DNA of 5,500 bases from Anaerobacillus sp. (lineage in GTDB: Bacteria > Bacillota > Bacilli > Bacillales > Anaerobacillaceae): assembly GCA_007118195.1 (NCBI GenBank), contig SKSA01000343.1, positions 1 to 5,500 on the forward strand. The letters are read 5' to 3'. The notes beneath the pieces are model-generated. The model did not search any database. It was not told the origin of the DNA and saw nothing but the letters and a program-made list of their open reading frames with translations. Numbering within the stretch: position 1 is the first letter of the stretch; each line of letters starts with the position of its first letter. This document shows positions 1 to 4,820 of this stretch, piece after piece. A program made the translations under genes and the position numbers.

Positions 1-28
1 ACTCAAAACTCAAAACTCAACACTAAAA
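1..28. repeat. Short tandem heptamer repeat at window edge
   Basis: The first bases consist of ACTCAAA, ACTCAAA, ACTCAAC and ACTAAAA: two exact heptamers followed by two degenerate ones. The array starts at the window edge, so more copies may lie upstream. It sits just upstream of the rplU promoter and has no visible coding potential. A role is not evident; it may be slippage-prone intergenic sequence. Confidence 0.6.
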
Positions 29-33
29 CATCA

Positions 34-63
34 TTGACTAGTCATCTTTGATTATGGTATGAT
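34..63 (+). promoter_or_regulatory. Sigma-A promoter of the rplU-prp-rpmA operon
   Basis: A -35 box TTGACT (34-39) and a -10 box TATGAT (58-63) are separated by 18 bp. A TG dinucleotide at 55-56 lies one base before the -10, making it an extended -10. Each box differs from the vegetative consensus by one base. Transcription would begin near position 70, immediately before the structured L21 leader, leaving an untranslated region of about 120 nt ahead of rplU. The promoter was read from sequence only; no other comparably good promoter is seen upstream of rplU. Confidence 0.8.
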
Positions 64-70
64 ATTTTTT

Positions 71-166
71 GTTAGTTATTTGGATAACCTCCAAAGAGCT
101 ATAACCGCTCATAAAAGGGTTTTGAAGATTCTGCTTATGCAGAACACCCCCGATGGCGAGTCTGAG
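71..166 (+). promoter_or_regulatory. Ribosomal protein L21 leader (cis-regulatory RNA)
   Basis: This untranslated stretch matches the L21 leader RNA known upstream of rplU in Firmicutes. Visible helices are GTTAT/ATAAC (75-79 with 84-88), GAGC/GCTC (96-99 with 107-110) and TCTGC/GCAGA with a TTAT loop (130-134 with 139-143). The last is enclosed by a possible GGGT/ACCC pairing (117-120 with 146-149). The segment CCCCGATGGCGAGTCTGA (148-165) is the part I recognise best from this family. The family is thought to let L21, or another product of the operon, control its own synthesis; that mechanism is proposed and is not shown by this sequence. Exact ends are approximate. Confidence 0.8.
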
Positions 167-188
167 TATAATAAGGAGGTGCACGTTA

Positions 189-497
189 ATGTACGCAATT
201 ATTGAAACTGGTGGTAAGCAAGTTAAAGTTCAAGAAGGTCAAGAGATCTACATTGAAAAGCTAGATGCTGAAGTTGGTGAAACGGTAAGCTTTGACAACG
301 TATTAATGGTTGGTGGCGACGCTGTAAAGGTAGGTTCTCCATTTGTAGAAGGAGCTACAGTTACTGCGAAAGTAGAAAAAGTAGGTCGCGCTAAGAAAAT
401 GTTAGTATACAAGTACAAAGCAAAGAAAAACTACCGTCGTAAGCAAGGTCATCGTCAACCTTACACTAAAGTTGTTATCGAAAAGATCAACGCTTAA
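189..497 (+). CDS. rplU: Large-subunit ribosomal protein bL21
   Basis: This is a 102-residue protein of the usual bL21 length. It begins [11 protein letters not shown], the canonical bL21 N-terminus, and ends with the basic RNA-binding segment around [19 protein letters not shown] that carries the family signature. bL21 binds 23S rRNA in the 50S subunit. The start at 189 is supported by a strong AAGGAGGTG Shine-Dalgarno (173-181) seven bases upstream. An in-frame ATG at 153 would add 12 residues, but it lies inside the conserved leader RNA and has no ribosome binding site, so it is rejected. It is the first gene of the operon; prp starts 9 bp after its stop. L21 is a candidate for feedback control through the upstream leader (inference from the family). 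Confidence 0.98.
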   Translation: MYAIIETGGKQVKVQEGQEIYIEKLDAEVGETVSFDNVLMVGGDAVKVGSPFVEGATVTAKVEKVGRAKKMLVYKYKAKKNYRRKQGHRQPYTKVVIEKINA

Positions 498-506
498 GGT
501 ATTGGC

Positions 507-839
507 ATGATTACGGTAAAAGTTGTTCGCGAGTCAGACAACAAAATTGCATCCTTTGAAATGCGAGGCCATGCCGAAGCTGGTCCACATGGACAAGATA
601 TTGTTTGTGCAGGTGCTTCAGCGGTTTCATTCGGAGCAGTCAATGCAATCGATAAATTATGTAATGTTCAACTAGAAGTAGATATGGTAGACGCCGGTGG
701 CTTTCTCCGCTGCAGTGTTCCAGCCGATTTGGACGTGCAAACTTATGAGAAAGTACAGCTTCTTTTAGAAGCCATGGTTGTTTCACTCACTTCAATCAGT
801 GAACAATACGGTAAACATATTAAAATTAGGGAAACCTAG
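507..839 (+). CDS. prp: Ribosomal-processing cysteine protease Prp (YsxB)
   Basis: This 110-residue protein belongs to the Prp/YsxB family, encoded between rplU and rpmA in Firmicutes. The family motif GHAEAGPHGQDIVCAGASA spans residues 21-39. It contains H22 and C34, which match the catalytic His and Cys known from Staphylococcus aureus Prp. The enzyme cuts the N-terminal extension off L27, a step required for functional ribosomes in species whose L27 carries that extension. The extension is present in the next gene, so enzyme and substrate are adjacent. The start at 507 follows the rplU stop by 9 bp and has only a weak AAGG just after that stop, so translation may depend on coupling or be low, which would suit a catalytic protein between two abundant ribosomal proteins. 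Its stop overlaps the rpmA Shine-Dalgarno. The older name ysxB is equally used. Confidence 0.95.
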   Translation: MITVKVVRESDNKIASFEMRGHAEAGPHGQDIVCAGASAVSFGAVNAIDKLCNVQLEVDMVDAGGFLRCSVPADLDVQTYEKVQLLLEAMVVSLTSISEQYGKHIKIRET

Positions 840-852
840 GAGGTGAATTCAC

Positions 853-1143
853 ATGTTAAAAATGAACCTTCAATTTTTCGCATCGAAAAAAGGGGTAGGT
901 AGTACAAAGAACGGTCGTGACTCAATCTCGAAGCGTCTTGGTACGAAGCGTGCTGACGGTCAAGCTGTAACTGGCGGGTCAATCTTAGTTCGTCAACGTG
1001 GTACACGTATTTACCCAGGTGTAAACGTAGGTAAAGGTGGAGACGACACTTTATTCGCTAAAGTTGACGGCGTTGTTAAGTTTGAGCGTGTAGGTCGTGA
1101 CAGAAAACAAGTAAGTGTATACCCAGTAGCACAAGAAGCTTAA
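853..1143 (+). CDS. rpmA: Large-subunit ribosomal protein bL27, precursor with cleavable N-terminus
   Basis: This 96-residue bL27 begins [24 protein letters not shown] and contains the family signature [16 protein letters not shown] in the middle. bL27 lies near the peptidyl-transferase centre of the 50S subunit, and its mature N-terminus reaches toward the A/P-site tRNAs. Residues 1-9 are the Firmicutes extension, which in S. aureus is removed by Prp between F9 and A10; the same residues are present here. A strong AGGAGGTG (838-845) overlaps the prp stop codon and precedes the ATG by seven bases. The gene ends the operon: a terminator hairpin begins five bases after the stop. In many Bacillaceae the next genes would be spo0B and/or obg, which are absent here. 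Confidence 0.98.
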   Translation: MLKMNLQFFASKKGVGSTKNGRDSISKRLGTKRADGQAVTGGSILVRQRGTRIYPGVNVGKGGDDTLFAKVDGVVKFERVGRDRKQVSVYPVAQEA

Positions 1144-1147
1144 TCGC

Positions 1148-1185
1148 TAAAAAAAGTCCTAACCAATTGGTTAGGACTTTTTTTA
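1148..1185 (+). terminator. Rho-independent terminator of the rplU operon
   Basis: A perfect 38-bp palindrome is centred between 1166 and 1167. In RNA its core stem AGTCCTAACC/GGTTAGGACT would close over a very small central loop of the AATT type, followed by a run of eight or so U. The mirrored A-run on the left means it could also act on transcripts arriving from the opposite strand. It begins five bases after the rpmA stop, so it ends the ribosomal protein operon. Confidence 0.93.
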
Positions 1186-1186
1186 T

Positions 1187-1302
1187 GTAGCCTGTAGAAC
1201 AATGTGAGGGTCGGTGTAATCAGTTAAAAAGTGGTTATGGTGTGGGTATAGAGTCCTATAATTTAATGTGCAGAAAAAAGTAAGTACCTGGTAAAACTGT
1301 AC
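1187..1302. other. Non-coding part of convergent intergenic region
   Basis: This lies between the rpmA terminator and the 3' end of the reversed opu operon. No convincing reading frame with a ribosome binding site is present on either strand. There is an isolated TATAAT on the plus strand (1257-1262) without a recognisable -35 partner or a gene downstream, so it is not called a promoter. AGTACC occurs twice (1283-1288 and 1321-1326). No remnant of spo0B or obg coding sequence could be recognised. Confidence 0.5.
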
Positions 1303-1344
1303 TCCAAGGAAAAAGCGCAAAGTACCATGCGTTTTTTCCTTGGA
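1303..1344 (-). terminator. Inverted repeat, probable terminator of the opu operon
   Basis: Two 17-base arms (1303-1319 and 1328-1344) are complementary at 16 positions around an 8-base loop. The inner part is a GCGCA/TGCG stem flanked by A5 on one side and T6 on the other, so it resembles a short bidirectional terminator. It lies about 20 bp downstream of the stop codon of the substrate-binding protein gene on the minus strand. The single mismatch is a G.U wobble in plus-strand RNA and a C.A mismatch in minus-strand RNA. There is no long U-run after the full-length stem on either side, so termination would depend on the inner stem. Confidence 0.6.
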
Positions 1345-1364
1345 AGGATCCCCCTATAAGGGTT

Positions 1365-2261
1365 TTATTCACCTTTCATTTCAGCAACTTTGTCTTGATT
1401 GTTTTCCATCCATTCACGAGCCACTTCTTCTGCAGAGCGGCCATTATCAATTTCGACAATCATTTGTTCAATGTCTCCAACATCAATGCTCCAGTTACTT
1501 AAAAATTCGTATGCTTCTGGAACACGATCTTTAAAATCAATATTTGTTAAAACATGAACTTCTGAAGTTGCGAAAAAGTCATCTTGGCCTTCTAACACTT
1601 TTAAGTCGTAGTCAACGAACATCGGATGCGGTCTCCAACCAAGGAATAACACCGGTCTTTCTGCACCAATTTGCCTGGCAACTTGCGCTAACATTCCTCC
1701 TTCACTTGATGCAACGTATTGTAAATCTAAGTCAAATTCATCGATCATTTCTCCAGATGTCATTGTCATTCCAGCACCTTCTTCAATGCCGTACATCTCT
1801 CCACCAAAAAGGTCTTCATTTCCTTTAAGGTCTTCAATAGAATTTACTTCTTCAACATAAGTAGGAACAACCCAGCCTAGTTCACCGTCAGGATAACTGA
1901 TCGATGTACTATCGATATTATCTCCAAATTGTTCCATATAACTCGCGTGCATGTCTGGTAACCAAGCGTCCATAAATGCATCAATATCACCACGAGATAA
2001 ACCAGTGTAAACCCCACCAGCATCTGCTTCGATTTGGTTGACTTCAAACCCCATATCTTCAAGAATTAACATAGCGATCGTTGTAGGAGGAATGGTACTT
2101 GTCCAAGGAGTCATACCGAAAGTAACCGATTGATCGCCTACATCTTCAGCAGGAGTAGTATCATCGTCTGCAGGGGTTTCCTCCGGTGTTTCAGCAGGAC
2201 CACAACCAACAATTAAGAAGAAAGCAAAAAAAGTGAGAAATAAACATTTTATCTGTTTCAT
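1365..2261 (-). CDS. opuAC: Glycine betaine/proline betaine ABC transporter, substrate-binding lipoprotein
   Basis: This 298-residue extracytoplasmic solute receptor belongs to the OpuAC family. A signal peptide (residues 1-19: basic MKQIK, then hydrophobic) ends in the lipobox IVGC, so C20 should be lipidated and anchored to the membrane. Residues 21-44 form a Pro/Thr/Glu/Asp-rich acidic linker. The binding domain follows, with aromatic-cage candidates W53 (TPW), W100 in DAWLPDMH with H105, and W209 in GWRPHP, plus G158-I159 in YGIEEGAG. These appear to correspond to W178, W225, H230, W72 and G26-I27 of B. subtilis OpuAC (from memory). The spacing W53-W100 equals W178-W225 (47 residues), but the two halves are in opposite order. 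Quaternary ammonium solutes are therefore the likely ligands; the exact one cannot be read. GGAGGT (2267-2272) precedes the ATG on the minus strand. It is the last gene of the operon, 96 bp after the permease gene. Confidence 0.93.
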   Translation of the reverse strand: MKQIKCLFLTFFAFFLIVGCGPAETPEETPADDDTTPAEDVGDQSVTFGMTPWTSTIPPTTIAMLILEDMGFEVNQIEADAGGVYTGLSRGDIDAFMDAWLPDMHASYMEQFGDNIDSTSISYPDGELGWVVPTYVEEVNSIEDLKGNEDLFGGEMYGIEEGAGMTMTSGEMIDEFDLDLQYVASSEGGMLAQVARQIGAERPVLFLGWRPHPMFVDYDLKVLEGQDDFFATSEVHVLTNIDFKDRVPEAYEFLSNWSIDVGDIEQMIVEIDNGRSAEEVAREWMENNQDKVAEMKGE

Positions 2262-2357
2262 TTTAAAACCTCCAAGTAGTTAATGTTTAATGTTTTTATT
2301 TTAGGACGTAGGTAGCCGCTTAAGGAAATGAGGCGCTCCGCACTAAAAATTTTCTAG
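2262..2357 (-). other. Spacer between permease and binding-protein genes
   Basis: This 96-bp gap separates two genes of one operon, while the upstream pair overlaps by one base. It contains the opuAC ribosome binding site and a short TTAATGT direct repeat (TTAATGTTTAATGT, 2280-2293 on the plus strand). On the minus strand a TAAAAT (2303-2298) could serve as a -10, but no good -35 is found. No stable hairpin was found by eye. A processing site or a weak internal promoter that raises receptor output is possible but not shown. Confidence 0.4.
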
Positions 2358-3191
2358 TTACTTCGTCTTTTCTCCAATACCTTGTGTAATTCTATCTAAG
2401 ACGATGGCTAGTACGACAATCCCTAAACCACCGGTTAAACCTAAACCAACGTTAACCCGGGAAATACCAGCTAATACAACCGAACCTAACCCTGGTGCAC
2501 CGATCATTGATGCGATAACGGCCATCGATAACGCTAACATGATTGTTTGGTTAATTCCGGCCATTATCGTTGGTACAGCCATAGGTAATTGCACTTTTGT
2601 GAGCATTTGCCAATACGTTGAGCCGAATGCTCGAGCGGCTTCAACGACATCTGTAGGGACTTGTTTAATTCCTAACGTCGTCATTCTTACAGCAGGTGGG
2701 GTCGCAAATACAAAAGTAGAAATAACGGCCGGCACACCGCCTAATCCAAATAACAAAATCGCTGGAATTAAATAAACGAAACTTGGTAATGTTTGCATAA
2801 AATCTAAAATCGGTCTCACTATCGCGTATACAATCGGAGATTTCGCACTCCATATTCCGATGGGGATTCCGATGACGATGGAAAAAAGCGTTGCAACAAT
2901 AACGATGGCTAAAGTTTGCATCGCAGCAAACCAAAGATCAACAGACCCTAAGTAGAGTGATCCAATTAAAGTGAAGATAGCGATCCCCACTCCTGCATAG
3001 CGCCATGCTAAAAAAATTAAAATTAACGCCATAAGCTCAGGAGGGATAAAAGTTAAGATATTTGTGACCCAAGAAATAAAGGCTCCTACAACATTACTAA
3101 TGGAGTCAAAGAAACCACCTAATACAGGAATTAGCCACTGATTTACAAAACGATTCGTCCACTCTTCTAAAGGTAGATGGAAGTAATTCAT
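2358..3191 (-). CDS. opuAB: Glycine betaine ABC transporter, membrane-spanning permease
   Basis: This 277-residue inner-membrane subunit of the OpuA/ProW type is close to the usual length for Bacillus OpuAB. It has an N-terminal polar/amphipathic stretch (residues 1-30). Hydrophobic segments lie near residues 53-80, 92-113, 138-163, 205-230 and 243-266. The cytoplasmic coupling motif VEAARAFGSTYWQ (183-195), followed by a Pro-rich LPMAVPTIMAG, is the EAA loop that docks on the ATPase. IGAPGLG (231-237) is also typical of the family. Two copies would form the translocation path with two copies of the ATPase. The ATG at 3191 shares one base with the stop of the upstream ATPase gene (TAATG), indicating translational coupling. 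GAGGTGA within the end of the ATPase gene provides the ribosome binding site. opuAC follows after 96 bp. Confidence 0.95.
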   Translation of the reverse strand: MNYFHLPLEEWTNRFVNQWLIPVLGGFFDSISNVVGAFISWVTNILTFIPPELMALILIFLAWRYAGVGIAIFTLIGSLYLGSVDLWFAAMQTLAIVIVATLFSIVIGIPIGIWSAKSPIVYAIVRPILDFMQTLPSFVYLIPAILLFGLGGVPAVISTFVFATPPAVRMTTLGIKQVPTDVVEAARAFGSTYWQMLTKVQLPMAVPTIMAGINQTIMLALSMAVIASMIGAPGLGSVVLAGISRVNVGLGLTGGLGIVVLAIVLDRITQGIGEKTK

Positions 3192-4390
3192 TATTCAGTC
3201 ACCTCTTCCCTTTCTTTACCAAAAGTTAATCCGGATAAGATCGATACTCGAACGATAATTCCCTTTAGTTTTTCATTTTCTACTACAGCAATCGGATATT
3301 TCGTTTCTGTAGCAATTTGAATTAAATCATTTAATGGTGTATCCGGTGTTGTTGTATGGTAGTCATGAATTAGTACATCTTCTACCCAAGAATTACTTTT
3401 ATATGCTTTTATGGCATCATCAATGGTTAATAATCCTTTTAAATTCTTTTCTTTATCAATGACAAATATACTGGATAATCCTGCATCCTCCATTTTTTTA
3501 ATCGCAGCTCTTGCGCCTTCTTTCCAAGTAGTTATAACATCAGGCTTTTTCATAATATTAGAGGCTACTAGTACTTTCGATCGGTCGACGTCTTCCACAA
3601 AGTTTGAAACATACTCATTTGCTGGATTTTCTAAAATTTCTTCTGGAGTTCCAATTTGGACAATAAGACCGTTTTTCATAATCGCAATTCGATCTCCTAA
3701 TTTAAGGGCCTCGTCAAGGTCATGTGTGATAAACAATATTGTCTTTCCTAATTTACTTTGTAATGTTAACAATTCGTCTTGCATTTCTTTTCTAATAAGT
3801 GGATCTAGAGCGCTAAATGCCTCATCCATTAATAAAATATCAGTATCATTAGCTAATGCTCGTGCTAAACCAACACGTTGTTGCATTCCACCGCTCAGTT
3901 CATCTGGATAACTGTTTTCGTAGCCTTTTAAGCCAACATCTTCAATCGATTTCAATGCTCTTTTGTTCCGTTCTTCTTTAGGTACATCTTGTATTTCTAA
4001 GCCGTACTCTACATTTGCCGTTACGGTACGGTGAGGAAAAAGAGCAAATTTTTGAAAGACCATTCCTAGTTTTTTTCTTCGAGTGTTCATTAGCTCATTT
4101 TTGTTCATCGCCGTTATGTTTTTGCCATCAATTAATATTTCACCGGCACTCGGTTCAATTAACCGATTAATTAAACGAATTAATGTTGATTTACCACTTC
4201 CTGATAACCCCATAATGACAAAAAATTCGCCTTCTTTGATTTTAAAGGTCGCTTGATTAACTCCTACGGTTAAACCAGCTTCATCAAGAATTTTCTCTTT
4301 ACTTTGTCCTTCTTTTAAGCGCTTTAAGCCTTCTTTCGGATTTGAACCGAAAATTTTCGTTAAATTTTTAACTTCAATTTTATTATCCAT
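3191..4390 (-). CDS. opuAA: Glycine betaine ABC transporter, ATP-binding subunit with tandem CBS domains
   Basis: This 399-residue cytoplasmic ATPase resembles OpuAA/ProV. Numbered from the ATG at 4390, it has Walker A GLSGSGKST (61-69, K67), the Q-loop at Q113 in VFQKFALFPH, signature LSGGMQ (165-170), Walker B ILLMDE (185-190, E190), the SALD D-loop (193-196) and switch H223. The insert before Walker A (residues 15-45) is typical of this subfamily. Two CBS domains follow, at about 277-330 and 335-392, ending in an acidic-rich tail (KEREEVTE). In Lactococcus OpuA the CBS pair senses ionic strength; the same role is inferred here. The TTG at 4396 is in frame, but the AAGGAG (4405-4400) would lie only two bases from it, against eight for the ATG, so the ATG is preferred. 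First gene of the operon; overlaps the permease gene by one base. Confidence 0.95.
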   Translation of the reverse strand: MDNKIEVKNLTKIFGSNPKEGLKRLKEGQSKEKILDEAGLTVGVNQATFKIKEGEFFVIMGLSGSGKSTLIRLINRLIEPSAGEILIDGKNITAMNKNELMNTRRKKLGMVFQKFALFPHRTVTANVEYGLEIQDVPKEERNKRALKSIEDVGLKGYENSYPDELSGGMQQRVGLARALANDTDILLMDEAFSALDPLIRKEMQDELLTLQSKLGKTILFITHDLDEALKLGDRIAIMKNGLIVQIGTPEEILENPANEYVSNFVEDVDRSKVLVASNIMKKPDVITTWKEGARAAIKKMEDAGLSSIFVIDKEKNLKGLLTIDDAIKAYKSNSWVEDVLIHDYHTTTPDTPLNDLIQIATETKYPIAVVENEKLKGIIVRVSILSGLTFGKEREEVTE

Positions 4391-4398
4391 TACCAATT

Positions 4399-4406
4399 CT
4401 CCTTTT
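4399..4406 (-). promoter_or_regulatory. Ribosome binding site deciding the opuAA start
   Basis: On the minus strand the sequence reads AAAAGGAG, then AATTGGTA, then ATG. The eight-base spacing fits the ATG at 4390; the TTG at 4396 would sit only two bases after the GGAG, so the longer 401-residue reading is unlikely. Confidence 0.8.
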
Positions 4407-4410
4407 GGCG

Positions 4411-4452
4411 AATTATCTATAGATTATAATTTGCTACTTTTCCCTTTATATT
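4411..4452 (-). promoter_or_regulatory. Candidate opu promoter region with AT-rich palindrome
   Basis: On the minus strand a perfect TATAAT lies at 4428-4423, giving a start near 4416 and an untranslated leader of about 25 nt before opuAA. At 16-18 bp upstream there are only AT-rich sequences, with no good TTGACA match, so the promoter may be weak without activation or may be controlled. The 10-bp palindrome ATCTATAGAT (4415-4424) overlaps the predicted start and the edge of the -10, a typical place for a repressor operator. The same ATTATAAT block also gives TATAAT on the plus strand (4425-4430), so it could serve the divergent small gene. All of this is inference from motif position. Confidence 0.5.
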
Positions 4453-4529
4453 CTCTTTGTGATGAATAAGTTTCGTAAAAGTTATTGAAAATATTAAATG
4501 AAAGAAAGAATAAGGAAGGAGGACAACTC

Positions 4530-4742
4530 ATGAAAAGATCGTATAAAAATTTATTGAAGAGACAAATTAATTCAATTTTAAAAGAAACGGATAACCCCGC
4601 TATTATTCAAGATGTGACGGATACAGAATTTGGAGTGATCCCAGGAGAACTTGATCAACAAGTATTTCGAAAAAGAAACTATGATGATAAAATAACTAGA
4701 AATAGTACTGACGGAAAAACATGGAATAGGGTAGAAGAATAA
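4530..4742 (+). CDS. Small hypothetical protein (70 residues)
   Basis: I do not recognise this protein. It starts at the ATG at 4530, seven bases after a near-perfect AAGGAGG (4516-4522); this is the main evidence that it is translated. A TTG 45 bases upstream, in frame, has no ribosome binding site and is rejected. The N-terminal 18 residues (MKRSYKNLLKRQINSILK) are basic and could form an amphipathic helix. The middle (21-45) is acidic to neutral with a VTDTEFGVIPGELD segment, and the C-terminus is polar with a single Trp (W65) and ends VEE. There are no Cys residues, no membrane segment and no signal peptide, so a soluble cytoplasmic protein is expected. It is divergent from opuAA and 78 bp upstream of the yhfI-like gene in the same direction, with no terminator seen between them. 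A short lineage-specific protein is the best guess; no function is proposed. Confidence 0.75.
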   Translation: MKRSYKNLLKRQINSILKETDNPAIIQDVTDTEFGVIPGELDQQVFRKRNYDDKITRNSTDGKTWNRVEE

Positions 4743-4765
4743 TTGCAGCGGTTGTAGTTGATGAA

Positions 4766-4795
4766 TTGGCACTCCTCCGATGTAGCAGCTTTTAT
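4766..4795 (+). promoter_or_regulatory. Weak candidate promoter of the yhfI-like gene
   Basis: A -35-like TTGGCA (4766-4771, five of six matches) is followed after 18 bp by TTTTAT (4790-4795, four of six matches to the -10). This would start transcription near 4802, just before the ribosome binding site. The match is modest; read-through from the upstream small gene is an equally good explanation for expression. Confidence 0.3.
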
Positions 4796-4820
4796 CCAAC
4801 TTTTTTAAAGGGGTGAAGGA

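Noticed and set aside
153..188. N-terminal extension of L21 by 12 residues from an upstream in-frame ATG.
   Set aside because: It lies in the conserved L21 leader RNA, lacks a ribosome binding site, and the canonical [11 protein letters not shown] start at 189 has a strong one.
1257..1262. Isolated TATAAT on the plus strand in the convergent region.
   Set aside because: No credible -35 at 16-18 bp and no gene downstream on that strand; likely chance in AT-rich sequence, although a remnant promoter cannot be excluded.
1340..1828. Two plus-strand open frames opposite the end of opuAC.
   Set aside because: They are antisense to a clear binding-protein gene, have no family resemblance and no ribosome binding site; they are frame shadows.
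2298..2303. TAAAAT on the minus strand as an internal promoter for opuAC.
   Set aside because: The sequences 17-18 bp upstream (TCCTTA/TTCCTT) match the -35 poorly, so it is mentioned only as a possibility in the spacer entry.
2404..2775. A 123-codon plus-strand frame opposite opuAB.
   Set aside because: Its Pro/Thr/Ala-rich composition is what the antisense of a membrane protein gene gives; it is a shadow.
3411..3911. A 166-codon plus-strand frame opposite opuAA.
   Set aside because: It is antisense to the Walker B/signature region of the ATPase, and Ser/Ile-rich without domain features.
4578..4799. A 73-codon minus-strand frame opposite the small gene.
   Set aside because: The plus-strand frame has a strong ribosome binding site; this one has none and no recognisable feature apart from hydrophobic composition.
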